From Deltaproteobacteria bacterium (lineage in GTDB: Bacteria > Desulfobacterota > Binatia > UBA9968): a DNA stretch of 9,198 nt. Shown here one piece after another: positions 1-6,983 of the stretch. Position 1 is the first letter of the stretch; every line of letters begins with the position of its first letter. Made by a program: the position numbers and the translations under genes. The stretch is taken from contig VBLN01000018.1 in assembly GCA_005878685.1 (NCBI GenBank), forward strand, positions 379 through 9,576. Direction: 5' to 3'. The notes under the pieces were generated by a model that did no database searches, was not told the DNA's origin, and saw only the letters and a list, made by a program, of their open reading frames with translations.

Positions 1-1326
1 ATGGTGATTTCCGGCGACATGATCGGTGTCGGCATCTTTGTTACGACTGGATTCATAGCCGAAACTCTTCCTTCCCCCGGCGGTGTGCTATTCATTTGGC
101 TTCTTGGCGGGCTCTTGGCCCTCGCGGGTGCATTGAGCTGTGCCGAATTGTCCGCCAGTCTACCGCTGGCCGGTGGCGACTACATCTACATCAGGGAAGC
201 GTACGGAAGACTCCTAGGCTTTCTTTCGGGTTGGTCCTCTTTCCTGGTGACCTTTTCCGGCTCGATCGCTGCTATCGCGGTCGGATTCGCCAGCTTCATG
301 TCGTTTTTCTTTCCGATTCTCGGGTCCGATAATGTCCTCTTCTCTACCGCGATCATCGGTCATTCGATCACGGTTTCGATCGGAACGGGTTTTTCCATGG
401 TTGCGGTATTGATGCTTTCGGGGATTCATTATGTGGGTGTTCGACAGGGAGTTTGGCTGCAGAATATTTTGACAACGCTGAAGATCGGCTCCCTTTTAGG
501 AATTATTCTTCTGGGCGTGCTTGTGGGCAAAGGAAGCACGGAACATTTTGTCCCGTTCTTTGACCTGTCGAAGGTAACGGATCTCGGCGCGTTCGGTGCG
601 GCATTTATTCCAGTGATCTTTGCTTATGCCGGGTGGAATGCGGTGATTTACCTGGCGGGTGAGGTCAAGCAGCCGGAAAGAAATCTACCACGCGCACTCA
701 TCTTGGCCAATTTACTGGTCATTCTTTTGTACCTTGCCATCAATGTCGCTTACATCTATGGCGTACCCGTGACCCAGATGAAAGGCGCGCTCCGAGTCTC
801 CGAAGTGGCTACGACCGCTTTGCTCGGTCACCAAACGTCCGCTTGGATTACTGCGGTCATTACCATATCTATTCTTGGTGCCTTGAACGCGGTGATTATG
901 CTCGGCCCGCGAATCTACTTTGCTATGGCGCGGGACGGCGTCTTCTTTCATGGTCTCACACGTGTTCATCCCAAATTTGGCACTCCGTCAAACGCTATTA
1001 TCCTACAGGCGATGTGGTCGTGTATCTTGATTTTGACGGGAACCTTTGATGCTCTCTTCACCTACGTGAGCGTCATCATCTCTCTTTTCTCGGCCCTCAC
1101 GGTTGGTTCTGTCATTGTCCTCCGCTTCAAGAGGCCGTCGCTCAAGCGGCCCTACAAGCTTTGGGGGTACCCATTCGTGCCGATTTTCTTTGTTCTGGTT
1201 AGCCTTTGGATTGCCTGGGGCTCGCTAGTGTCAAAACCTTGGGAATCGTTTGGCGGGGTTATCATTGTCGGCTTGGGCATCCCTGCATACTTTTTCTGGA
1301 AGCGCCAGACAGAGAAGAAAGTCTGA
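1..1326 (+). CDS. APC-family amino acid permease, 5' end cut by window
   Basis: Inner-membrane transporter of the amino acid-polyamine-organocation (APC) superfamily, closest in look to L-type/cationic amino-acid permeases; the substrate cannot be read from sequence. About 12 hydrophobic segments are visible. The first is already under way at the window start: GDMIGVGIF at residues 5-13 is the unwound TM1 substrate-binding motif, normally preceded by some 15-20 residues. The methionine at base 1 is therefore probably internal and the gene starts upstream. Segment 6 carries the family block FAYAGWNAVIYLAGE followed by a PERNLPRA loop (about residues 209-232). The C-terminal RPYKLWGYPFVP motif (about 384-395) precedes the last two helices. 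It ends in TGA, and the next gene starts 12 nt later on the same strand, so the two are probably co-transcribed. Family call is firm; start and substrate are not. Confidence 0.88.
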   Translation: MVISGDMIGVGIFVTTGFIAETLPSPGGVLFIWLLGGLLALAGALSCAELSASLPLAGGDYIYIREAYGRLLGFLSGWSSFLVTFSGSIAAIAVGFASFMSFFFPILGSDNVLFSTAIIGHSITVSIGTGFSMVAVLMLSGIHYVGVRQGVWLQNILTTLKIGSLLGIILLGVLVGKGSTEHFVPFFDLSKVTDLGAFGAAFIPVIFAYAGWNAVIYLAGEVKQPERNLPRALILANLLVILLYLAINVAYIYGVPVTQMKGALRVSEVATTALLGHQTSAWITAVITISILGALNAVIMLGPRIYFAMARDGVFFHGLTRVHPKFGTPSNAIILQAMWSCILILTGTFDALFTYVSVIISLFSALTVGSVIVLRFKRPSLKRPYKLWGYPFVPIFFVLVSLWIAWGSLVSKPWESFGGVIIVGLGIPAYFFWKRQTEKKV

Positions 1327-1338
1327 AGAGTCGGCTTG

Positions 1339-2688
1339 ATGGAAAACCGCAGCGTTGACCAAGCCAAGCGATATCATGAACTCACGAAGCACTCTTACCA
1401 GAGCGTCCGTCAGGACGCACACCACTTGGACTGGGACAATCGTCCCTCGGTCTACAAAGTCTATCCCGAGCTCGCTCCGATCTTTCTTCCGCGAGATTTC
1501 CTTCCGCCAGAGGCGGACACACTCCGAACCGTGGGCAGTGTGGAGTGCGAACGGGAAAGGGCTCTTGGCCTTAAAGAGTTGAGCCAGATCCTTTTTTTCT
1601 CCGCCGGTTTGACAAAGAAAAAGGTCTATGCCGGCGGAGAGGAGTATTATTTTCGAGCGGCCGCCTGCGCCGGGGCGCTCTATCCGATAGAGATCTATGT
1701 GATCTGCGCGGATATCCCAGCTTTGGAAGCCGGGATCTACCACTTCAATCCTCGGGAATTTTCTTTAAGGCGCCTGCGGTCCGGCGATTTCCGTCCGGAA
1801 CTGACTGGCGCCGCCGGGGATAACCAAACGATCGCGGCAGCGCCGCTGACGCTTATCTTGAGCGCTATCTTTTGGCGCAGCGCCTGGAAATATCAGGCGC
1901 GCTCTTATCGTTACTGTTTTTGGGATAGCGGGATGATTTTAGCCAATCTCCTGGCGGTCGCTAACTCTACAGGAATACCTTGTTCCGTGGAGATGGGGTT
2001 TGTCGATTCTAAGGTCAATAATCTTTTGGGGCTTGACGGGGACAGAGAAGCGAGCCTCTGTTTGGTTCCGCTCGGCCGTTCTCTGGAGTGGGCAACACAT
2101 GCGGTCACGCGAGAGCTGCCAGCTTTGAGTTATTCAGTCCAAGAACTTTCCCAACAACAGCTGGAATACCCTGCACTCAAACGTATGAACGCCGCCTCTT
2201 GCCTTGTCGACGAGGAGGAGATCCGGCCATGGCGAGGGCCCTGCGTTCGGCCACGAGGAGAGGCGAAAAGCTCAGTTATTCCTCTTGAGAGGCGCTTAGA
2301 ACATTCAAAGCCCTTGGGCGAAGTCATCCTCAAGCGTGGCTCCGCGCGACGCTTTGCGCGCGAAGCGATCGGACTCAAGCAGCTTTCAACTATGCTCGAT
2401 TGTTCCACGCACGGCATTCCAGCGGACTTTTTGGAGGGGGCGGGAACGAGTCTTACGGATCTCTATATGATTGTAATTGATGTACAAGGTCTGGAGCCGG
2501 GATCCTATTACTTCTCGCCGATTCAGAAAAGCCTTGAGCGGCTTCAAGCCGGTTCCATGCGCGAGGAAGCGGGTTACCTCTGCCTGGAGCAGCCGTTGGC
2601 TGCTGAGGCTAGCGCCGTAGTCTTTTTTCTTTCGGATCTGAATCGGGTTTTGGCGCGCTTTGGCAATCGGGGCTATCGAGCGGTTTAG
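1339..2688 (+). CDS. SagB/ThcOx-type tandem nitroreductase dehydrogenase, interrupted by amber codon
   Basis: FMN-dependent oxidoreductase of the nitroreductase superfamily, SagB/ThcOx branch, with two nitroreductase domains in one chain. The N-terminus has the block YHELTKHSYQSVRQ (residues 12-25) followed by LDWDNRP. Domain 1 (about 80-250) has LSQILFFSAGLT and the FMN-binding-type segment RAAACAGALYPIEIYV (106-121). Domain 2 (about 325 onward) starts with KRGSARRFA and ends in NRGYRAV followed by TAG. In relatives this spot reads YR..QLEAG, and the codon after the stop continues LEAG, so TAG replaces an expected CAG Gln codon (one base change). The family-typical C-terminus continues in frame to 2871. 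Start is ATG at 1339 with GAAGAG 8 nt upstream; TTG at 1336 is less likely. No TOMM cyclase (SagC/SagD) or precursor peptide is near, so it is probably not for azole synthesis. Known relatives act on thiazolines/oxazolines or are uncharacterised. Confidence 0.85.
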   Translation: MENRSVDQAKRYHELTKHSYQSVRQDAHHLDWDNRPSVYKVYPELAPIFLPRDFLPPEADTLRTVGSVECERERALGLKELSQILFFSAGLTKKKVYAGGEEYYFRAAACAGALYPIEIYVICADIPALEAGIYHFNPREFSLRRLRSGDFRPELTGAAGDNQTIAAAPLTLILSAIFWRSAWKYQARSYRYCFWDSGMILANLLAVANSTGIPCSVEMGFVDSKVNNLLGLDGDREASLCLVPLGRSLEWATHAVTRELPALSYSVQELSQQQLEYPALKRMNAASCLVDEEEIRPWRGPCVRPRGEAKSSVIPLERRLEHSKPLGEVILKRGSARRFAREAIGLKQLSTMLDCSTHGIPADFLEGAGTSLTDLYMIVIDVQGLEPGSYYFSPIQKSLERLQAGSMREEAGYLCLEQPLAAEASAVVFFLSDLNRVLARFGNRGYRAV

Positions 2689-2871
2689 CTTGAAGCCGGA
2701 ATCACTGGAGGAAAACTCTACCTTTGCGCGTACTCGCTCGGTCTGGGCGCCACCGGTCTTACCTTCTACGACGATGATGTGGTGAAATCTTTCTCCCCTC
2801 ATGCGCAGGGAAAGGACGCGATCTTTGTCGTCGCCATCGGAAAGTCGAGAGGGTTAAAGGGCCGTGAATAA
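2689..2871 (+). pseudogene. 3' remainder of the SagB-type dehydrogenase after in-frame TAG
   Basis: Sixty sense codons in the same frame as the upstream dehydrogenase, closing with TAA at 2869-2871. The reading LEAGITGGKLYLCAYSLGLG followed by ATGLTFYDDDVV and, near the end, IFVVAIG is the usual last helix-strand unit of a SagB/nitroreductase domain (family pattern LEAGH.AQNL.LAA..LGLGA...FDD.V, then a .AVG strand). It has no start codon or ribosome binding site of its own. With it the protein would be about 510 residues, the normal size for a tandem-domain member; without it domain 2 loses part of its FMN/dimer-interface region. Either a genuine nonsense mutation, a base-call error, or (least likely) programmed readthrough. 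Confidence 0.8.
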
Positions 2872-2928
2872 TTTTGGATTTTGGATTGCCGATTTTCGAT
2901 TGAATCGGAAATCTAAAATCGCAAATGG
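2867..2928. repeat. Heptad-period palindrome, copy A (GATTTTG theme)
   Basis: GATT recurs every 7 nt at 2877, 2884, 2891 and 2898, and its complement AATC at 2903, 2910 and 2917. Left arm 2877-2894 pairs with right arm 2903-2920: 18 positions with one mismatch (G/A) and one G-T wobble, around an 8-nt loop; after two mismatches another 4 bp (2871-2874 with 2923-2926) extend the stem. The element begins on the TAA that closes the dehydrogenase frame and its right edge contains an ATG (2925) in frame with the next gene. It fills the whole gap between the two genes. No run of T follows, so it is not a standard intrinsic terminator. A second copy lies at 3575-3622. Confidence 0.85.
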
Positions 2929-2936
2929 GTAAAGGG

Positions 2937-3566
2937 ATGGTTAGACTAACACGGATCTATACTCGAACGGGGGATAAAGGAGAGACTGCATTGGTAGGCG
3001 GAAAGCGCGTTCCTAAAGATTCTCCGCGTATCGAGGCCTACGGAACTATCGATGAGTTGAATTCAATCGTGGGGCTAACGCGGGTCTTCAACGAGGAAAA
3101 ACTGGAAACCAGCGAAGCTCACCGCTTTCTTGACGGGGTTTTGCGCAAAATCCAAGATGAGCTCTTCGACTTGGGCAGCGAGCTCGCGGCGCCGGAAGAT
3201 TTCTCATATGAGGGCATGTACCATGTCACCGAGGCGGAGGTGAAAAGAATCGAAGAGATCATCGACGAGTGTCAGAAGGAGCTTGAGCCGCTTAAGTCTT
3301 TTGTCCTCCCGGGAGGAGGAAGAGTCGGGGCCTATCTCCATCAGTGTCGCACTGTTTGTCGCAGGGCCGAGCGCGAAATTCTCAGGCTCTCGCGCGCGGA
3401 AAGGGTGAGCGACTCGATTCTCAAGTACGTGAATCGCTTGAGCGATCTCTTTTTCGTGCTTTCACGCTGGATGGCGAAGCGATCAGGAGAAAAGGAATAT
3501 CTTTGGCAAAGGGGACTGCAGGAAAAGCCCAGAAAGGGATCGAGGGTTAGAGGGGCCAAGGATTGA
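2937..3566 (+). CDS. PduO-type ATP:cob(I)alamin adenosyltransferase
   Basis: Transfers the 5'-deoxyadenosyl group of ATP to cob(I)alamin (or cob(I)yrinic acid a,c-diamide), making adenosylcobalamin for B12-dependent mutases and dehydratases; cytosolic, trimeric in known members. Family signatures in order, counted from ATG 2937: TRTGDKGETALVGG (9-22), the ATP-binding N-terminal motif; YGTIDELN (35-42); LPGGG (124-128) then LHQCRTVCRRAER (134-146), which holds the ATP/cobalamin-contacting arginines; YVNRLSD (164-170). Length, about 209 residues, is normal. MVRLTRIYTRTGD at 2937 matches the usual family N-terminus. The in-frame ATG at 2925 lies in the edge of a repeat that also carries an ATG at its other copy, so 2937 is preferred although neither has a well-spaced Shine-Dalgarno. 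The C-terminal ~20 residues are basic and variable. No B12 riboswitch or other cobalamin gene is in the window. Confidence 0.9.
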   Translation: MVRLTRIYTRTGDKGETALVGGKRVPKDSPRIEAYGTIDELNSIVGLTRVFNEEKLETSEAHRFLDGVLRKIQDELFDLGSELAAPEDFSYEGMYHVTEAEVKRIEEIIDECQKELEPLKSFVLPGGGRVGAYLHQCRTVCRRAEREILRLSRAERVSDSILKYVNRLSDLFFVLSRWMAKRSGEKEYLWQRGLQEKPRKGSRVRGAKD

Positions 3567-3574
3567 AGGAATCA

Positions 3575-3622
3575 AATAATTTTGGATTGCCGATTTTGGA
3601 TTAAATCCAAAATCGAAAATGG
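3575..3622. repeat. Heptad-period palindrome, copy B (GATTTTG theme)
   Basis: Second copy of the element at 2867-2928, same orientation, lacking one 7-nt unit. GATT recurs at 3585, 3592 and 3599. Arms 3591-3602 and 3604-3615 are perfectly complementary, so the cruciform is nearly loopless (effectively a 10-bp stem with a 5-nt loop). Both copies start AATAATTTTGG and end in AAATGG. It lies between the adenosyltransferase stop (3566) and the FabI ribosome binding site, so copies A and B flank the adenosyltransferase gene as direct repeats. Confidence 0.85.
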
Positions 3623-3623
3623 A

Positions 3624-3631
3624 GGGGAGGG
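3624..3631 (+). promoter_or_regulatory. Ribosome binding site that sets the FabI start
   Basis: A purine-rich run, GGAGGGGAGGG at 3621-3631, precedes ATG 3634 by a few bases. It lies downstream of the other in-frame ATG (3619), which is the edge of the repeat, and so points to 3634 as the true start. Confidence 0.65.
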
Positions 3632-3633
3632 CT

Positions 3634-4404
3634 ATGAAGTTACTGGAAGGGAAGCGGGGAGTGATCTTTGGCGTCGCCAACGATCGAAGCATCGCCTGGG
3701 CGATTGCCGAAGCGCTTCATCGCGAGGGCGCGGAGCTGGCCTTCACCTACGCGGGAGAGATTTTGGAGAAGCGAGTGAGGCCGCTCGCCGAGGGGATCGG
3801 CGCCAAGATTGTTCTCCCCTGCGACGTGACGAAGGATGAAGAGATCGAAACAATTTTTCAAACCCTGCGTCAAGAATGGGGCGGGCTCGATATTCTTATC
3901 CATGCGATCGCGTACGCGAGCAAGGAGGATCTTTCCAACCCCTATCTTCAAACCAGCCGTCAGGGATTCCAATTGGCCTTAGACGTGAGCACCTATTCTC
4001 TGGTTGCTTTGACGCGGCAGGCAGCGTCGTTGATGGAGGGGCGCAAGGGATCTGTTTTAACCATGACCTACATGGGAGCGGAGAAGGTCATCCCCAATTA
4101 TAACGTTATGGGGGTGGCAAAGGCCGCGCTTGAGGCGAGCGTCAGATATCTGGCTCATGATCTCGGGCCCAAGGGGATCCGGGTCAACGCAATCTCTGCG
4201 GGTCCGATTAAGACGCTCGCCGCCGCAGGAATCGCTGGGTTCAAAGAGATGCTGCATTACAGCAGCGAACGCGCGCCGCTGAAGAGGAACGTCGACGCGG
4301 AAGAGGTGGCGCGCACCGCGCTTTATCTAGTCAGCGATATGGCGAGCGCCGTGACCGGTGAGGTGGTTCACGTCGATGCCGGCTATAATATTATGGGGAT
4401 GTGA
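3634..4404 (+). CDS. fabI: Enoyl-[acyl-carrier-protein] reductase (NADH), FabI type
   Basis: Short-chain dehydrogenase/reductase that performs the last step of each fatty-acid elongation round, reducing trans-2-enoyl-ACP with NAD(P)H; cytosolic, tetrameric in known members. From ATG 3634 the protein is 256 residues. Visible features: the FabI-type dinucleotide loop [13 protein letters not shown] (13-25) in place of the classic GxxxGx[10 protein letters not shown] (31-39), and the catalytic block [20 protein letters not shown] (146-165). Tyr146, Tyr156 and Lys163 fall on the same numbers as in E. coli Fab[17 protein letters not shown] (185-200) is the substrate-loop signature. Position 93, Gly in E. 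coli, is Ala (as I recall for S. aureus FabI); this alone does not predict triclosan behaviour. The start at 3634 gives the family N-terminus (MKLLEGKR) and a good ribosome binding site; ATG 3619 is rejected. Probably housekeeping. Confidence 0.95.
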   Translation: MKLLEGKRGVIFGVANDRSIAWAIAEALHREGAELAFTYAGEILEKRVRPLAEGIGAKIVLPCDVTKDEEIETIFQTLRQEWGGLDILIHAIAYASKEDLSNPYLQTSRQGFQLALDVSTYSLVALTRQAASLMEGRKGSVLTMTYMGAEKVIPNYNVMGVAKAALEASVRYLAHDLGPKGIRVNAISAGPIKTLAAAGIAGFKEMLHYSSERAPLKRNVDAEEVARTALYLVSDMASAVTGEVVHVDAGYNIMGM

Positions 4405-4410
4405 TAAAAC

Positions 4411-4512
4411 AAGCAGTCGGCTGTCAGCAATCAGGTGTTAGCCAGAACAGGAACAGTATTCTTGAGGTAGAATTTTTTTGCTGAAAGCGGAATGCTGAGA
4501 GCTGTCAGCTCA
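4411..4512. repeat. Heptad-period imperfect palindrome (CTGTCAG theme)
   Basis: This 118-nt gap between fabI and the rhodanese gene is mostly one element. Left arm units of 7 nt end in TCGG/TCAG/TCAG/TTAG at 4420, 4427, 4434 and 4441. The right arm reads CTGAAAG, CGGAATG, CTGAGAG, CTGTCAG from 4481 to 4508, again in exact 7-nt steps. The arms are roughly reverse complements (about 17 of 27 positions by eye). The central part (4443-4479) holds a weak ATTCT/AGAAT stem at 4458-4473 followed by seven T (4473-4479), a possible poor terminator. The last unit runs directly into the rhodanese ribosome binding site (AGGAG at 4512-4516). Confidence 0.7.
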
Positions 4513-4522
4513 GGAGTTAACT

Positions 4523-4963
4523 ATGGTGGTCAAGCAGATTTCGGTTCAGGAAGCTCATGATATTCTCCAAAAAGAGCCCGCTTGTATTTACATCGACGTG
4601 CGCACGGTGCGCGAATTCGTGGCCGGCCATCCGAAGGGAGGAGTCAATATTCCTGTTGCCTTTCCTGATCCGGGCAGGGGAATGGTAATGAACGAGGAGT
4701 TCGTGAAGGTTGTAGAGGGCCATTTTGCCAGAGATAAAAAGATCATCGTCGGCTGTCAGGCAGGCCCTCGCGCGGATGCGGCCGCGCGGCTGCTTCAGGA
4801 AGCGGGCTACCAGGATGTCTCCAGCATGCAAGGAGGATTCGGCGGCATGCGTGATCCTTTTGGGCAGGTCATCGCGCAGGGTTGGGCCAGTCTCGGCTTT
4901 CCCGTGAGCCAGGAGAACGGGGAAGGAGTGAGCTACGAGTCGCTTGCCGCAAAAGTGAAGTAA
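4523..4963 (+). CDS. Single-domain rhodanese-like sulfurtransferase
   Basis: Small (146 aa) rhodanese-fold protein; members move sulfane sulfur from thiosulfate or persulfides to thiol acceptors through a cysteine persulfide. Domain from about residue 5 to 130: YIDVRTVREFVAGH (23-36) is the CH2A-like motif, GGVNIP (39-44) follows, and the active-site loop is CQAGPR (78-83) with Cys78 as the predicted persulfide carrier, followed by ADAAARLL and a GGFGGM turn. No signal peptide, so cytosolic. ATG 4523 is preceded by AGGAG with 6-nt spacing. The six-residue loop suggests a sulfurtransferase rather than a Cdc25-like phosphatase (longer loop). The insert between strand and loop (PDPGRGMVMNEEFVKVV, about 48-64) resembles plant and bacterial single-domain forms. 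The physiological acceptor is unknown; neighbours give no hint. Stop TAA is the first base triplet of the following repeat. Confidence 0.88.
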   Translation: MVVKQISVQEAHDILQKEPACIYIDVRTVREFVAGHPKGGVNIPVAFPDPGRGMVMNEEFVKVVEGHFARDKKIIVGCQAGPRADAAARLLQEAGYQDVSSMQGGFGGMRDPFGQVIAQGWASLGFPVSQENGEGVSYESLAAKVK

Positions 4964-5038
4964 GCAGTAGGCAATAAGCAGTCCGCAGTTACAAGGGCAA
5001 TCCGATTTGTTTGCTGCTTACTGCCTTTTGCCGACCGC
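4964..5038. repeat. Heptad-period palindrome between convergent genes (GCAGTAA theme)
   Basis: GCA recurs every 7 nt at 4964, 4971, 4978 and 4985. Left arm 4964-4988 and right arm 5014-5038 are reverse complements at 19 of 25 positions, with a 25-nt centre. It occupies almost the whole gap between the rhodanese stop (4963) and the stop of the binding-protein gene on the other strand (5049). The position suits a bidirectional transcription end, but no T-run accompanies the stem on either strand. Confidence 0.8.
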
Positions 5039-5048
5039 TTACTGGGCG

Positions 5049-6104
5049 CTAAGGTCCCTTCCCCACATATTTGTTGGTCCACAGAACTCCTTCCTCCGCC
5101 GATGGAGCCTTTGCTGGGTCTTTCACAATCCCCGAGCCGATAGAGAAATTGATAACTTTCTGCCAACCTTTCGCATTCATGTCCCCCCACGAGGGCATGG
5201 CGTCAGCGACCATCGAAAGGGCCAAGTTGAACACTTCGTCGCTAAGAGCTTTGGCATTGAAGAGGCGGTGATTGCGCAGGGCCGCCTTTGCGGCTTCGGG
5301 CTTGGTGCGGAAGAGGGCGCCGCCGCGAGAAATGGCCCGCGCTACCGCTGTAGCGATCTTGGGGTTTTTTTCGACATAGTCCGGACGGACCATCAGGACC
5401 TCATAAGGATAGTCGGTCAGCTCCGGCACTTCACCTCGGCCGAGCGGGATCAGGACGTAGCCTTTTCCGCTCGGCTCCGTGACTTCGGCCGAAGGCGGGG
5501 AGAGAGCAAATGCGTCGATGACGTTGTTCATCAGCGAGGTGGGAAGTTCTGTTCCCCCGAGATAGACGAATTTGAGCTTGGATGGATCCCCGCCGGCTTT
5601 CGTCACCAGGAATTTGAAGATCTGCTCGGAGGCTGCTCCCGGACTCGTCGCCCCGATGGTTGTTAGCTGCGTCAGCGCTTTGAGTCGCGCCTCAATCGGG
5701 CTTTCGCGCGTGAGGCCGAGCTTGTCCACGATCGCCTTGCGCACTGCCACGCTCAGGGTTAGCGCCCGGTTGTGGGCTTGGATCGCCATCACCGGCACTC
5801 CTTCGAGCTTCGCCAGAACCAGACCTTCCGAGGTGGAAGCACAGAAATTTGCCGATCCTCCAACCACTGCAGACATACAGACAGGTCCGCCTGAAGCTGG
5901 AGTGACCTTGGCCCGCACGCCTTCCGCCTCGAAATATTTGAGCTCTTCTGCGACCCAAACGGCCGCGAAGGCCATGTTATTCACCGCAGTCAAGACGGTG
6001 ACTTCTGGCAACTCTTTCTGTTGCGCTCGCGCCTGAGATGCCATCGCGAGCAGGACGGCCAGGACCGTTACGGCAATCACAGTCGGGAATCTGCTGCTGC
6101 TCAT
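5049..6104 (-). CDS. NitT/TauT-family ABC transporter periplasmic solute-binding protein
   Basis: Binding component of an ABC importer in the nitrate/sulfonate/taurine (SsuA/TauA/THI5-like, NMT1) family, 351 aa. The first 27 residues are a Sec signal: Arg5, a hydrophobic stretch VIAVTVLAVLLAMA (9-22), and cleavage expected after SQARA (23-27). There is no lipobox Cys, so the protein is free in the periplasm. The mature part opens with VTVLTAVNNMAFAAVWVAEE (about 35-54), the strand-helix start typical of this family, then a GLVLAKLEGVPV segment (about 94-105) and a hinge-region IGATSPGAASEQIF. Ligand cannot be deduced; this family binds anything from nitrate and sulfonates to pyrimidine precursors and aromatic acids. 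ATG 6104 has GAGGAGG 7 nt upstream on the minus strand. Last gene of the three-gene importer operon, 15 nt after the permease stop. Confidence 0.9.
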   Translation of the reverse strand: MSSSRFPTVIAVTVLAVLLAMASQARAQQKELPEVTVLTAVNNMAFAAVWVAEELKYFEAEGVRAKVTPASGGPVCMSAVVGGSANFCASTSEGLVLAKLEGVPVMAIQAHNRALTLSVAVRKAIVDKLGLTRESPIEARLKALTQLTTIGATSPGAASEQIFKFLVTKAGGDPSKLKFVYLGGTELPTSLMNNVIDAFALSPPSAEVTEPSGKGYVLIPLGRGEVPELTDYPYEVLMVRPDYVEKNPKIATAVARAISRGGALFRTKPEAAKAALRNHRLFNAKALSDEVFNLALSMVADAMPSWGDMNAKGWQKVINFSIGSGIVKDPAKAPSAEEGVLWTNKYVGKGP

Positions 6105-6119
6105 TTTCTAACCTCCTCT

Positions 6120-6983
6120 CTAACCTTGGATCCTTACGTGTTCTGTGTGGGTTTGCCACTGAAGGACTCTTTTCTCGATCAAGTCTGCTACCTTGTCCAT
6201 CGCGATGACCATTAGCATAAGGACGATAATCCCGACAAACACATCGGCCGTCTTGAAGATTCCCGCCGACAGCCGGATGAAGAAGCCCACGCCTTCGGTT
6301 GCCGCGATGAACTCTCCCACGATGGCACCGATGACGGAGAAAGGGATGCTGGTTCTGATGCCGGTAAAAACATAGGGGGAGATTGCAGGCAAGATCACTC
6401 TGAAAGTCAGCTTCCATCTGCTTGCTCCCATGAGCCTCGCCAGGTCGATGTATTCCTGGTCCATTTGCCTCATGCCCGCGTACGTGTTGAAGAAGTTGAG
6501 GAAGAAGGTGAGCAGAAAGACGACCCCAACCTTGGACCAGATGCCGATCCCGAGCCAGACGATGAAAAGCGGCGCCAGCGCAGTTCGCGGGATTCCGTTC
6601 AGGGCCATGATGATCGGCTCGAAGATTTCAGCCAGGAGTTGGCTGCGGCCAAACCAGTAGCCGAGGGCGATGCCAGAGATGGCGCCCAAAGGGAATCCAA
6701 TGGCGATCTCTTGAAAAGTGACCCAGGTATGCTGGAGCAGGTCACCGGATTGGAAGCTGTTCATCATGGACGAAAAGATCCGGCTTGGGCTGCTGATGAG
6801 AAAGGGTTCGATCCACCTTCCGGAAGCGATCTCCCACAACAGCAAGAAACCGGCGACGATAACCGTGCGGAGAAGCGTTACCCATAGGCTTCGCTTCCAG
6901 AAGAAGCTGCTTGTCTCGGAAATCGCGACGTCTTCGCTCGAAGCTCCGACGCGCGGCCGCTCTGGACTCATCTCCTTAGCCAT
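6120..6983 (-). CDS. NitT/TauT-family ABC transporter permease (SsuC/TauC-like)
   Basis: Inner-membrane component of the importer, 287 aa from ATG 6983. About six transmembrane segments: LLRTVIVAGFLLLWEIASG near residue 38; the EIAIGFPLGAISGIALGYWF region; a segment around FEPIIMALNGIPRTALAPLF; then VGVVFLLTFFLNFF; and two near the C-terminus. The cytoplasmic EAA-type coupling loop is EYIDLARLMGASRWKLTFRV followed by ILPAI, with the invariant Gly of the EAA-G signature, which docks on the ATPase. The frame is open upstream to 7112 but those 43 extra residues overlap the ATPase gene and are not permease-like. ATG 6983 overlaps the ATPase end by 8 nt (translational coupling) and has AGGA 9 nt upstream. 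A second ATG at 6971 is possible. The cytoplasmic N-tail of ~30 residues is polar and unconserved. Confidence 0.9.
   Translation of the reverse strand: MAKEMSPERPRVGASSEDVAISETSSFFWKRSLWVTLLRTVIVAGFLLLWEIASGRWIEPFLISSPSRIFSSMMNSFQSGDLLQHTWVTFQEIAIGFPLGAISGIALGYWFGRSQLLAEIFEPIIMALNGIPRTALAPLFIVWLGIGIWSKVGVVFLLTFFLNFFNTYAGMRQMDQEYIDLARLMGASRWKLTFRVILPAISPYVFTGIRTSIPFSVIGAIVGEFIAATEGVGFFIRLSAGIFKTADVFVGIIVLMLMVIAMDKVADLIEKRVLQWQTHTEHVRIQG

Noticed and set aside
1231..1743. 170-codon open frame on the minus strand across the permease/dehydrogenase junction
   Set aside because: It spans two real genes antisense and has no recognisable motif.
2686..2688. Amber recoding (TAG read as an amino acid genome-wide)
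   Set aside because: TAG appears to be the normal end of the binding-protein, permease and DUF1989 genes here, each at the expected family C-terminus, so a local mutation or error is simpler.
2867..3622. CRISPR-like array
   Set aside because: Units are 7 nt and degenerate, folded as palindromes in single gaps; there are no 25-40 nt repeats with unique spacers and no cas genes.
4458..4479. Intrinsic terminator after fabI (ATTCT/AGAAT stem plus seven T)
   Set aside because: The stem is only 5 bp and AT-rich; too weak to call separately, so it is noted inside the 4411-4512 repeat.
5007..5666. 219-codon open frame on the plus strand opposite the binding-protein gene
   Set aside because: It begins in the repeat and runs antisense to a clear periplasmic binding protein; composition is shadow-like (rich in Arg, Gly and Cys, no motif).
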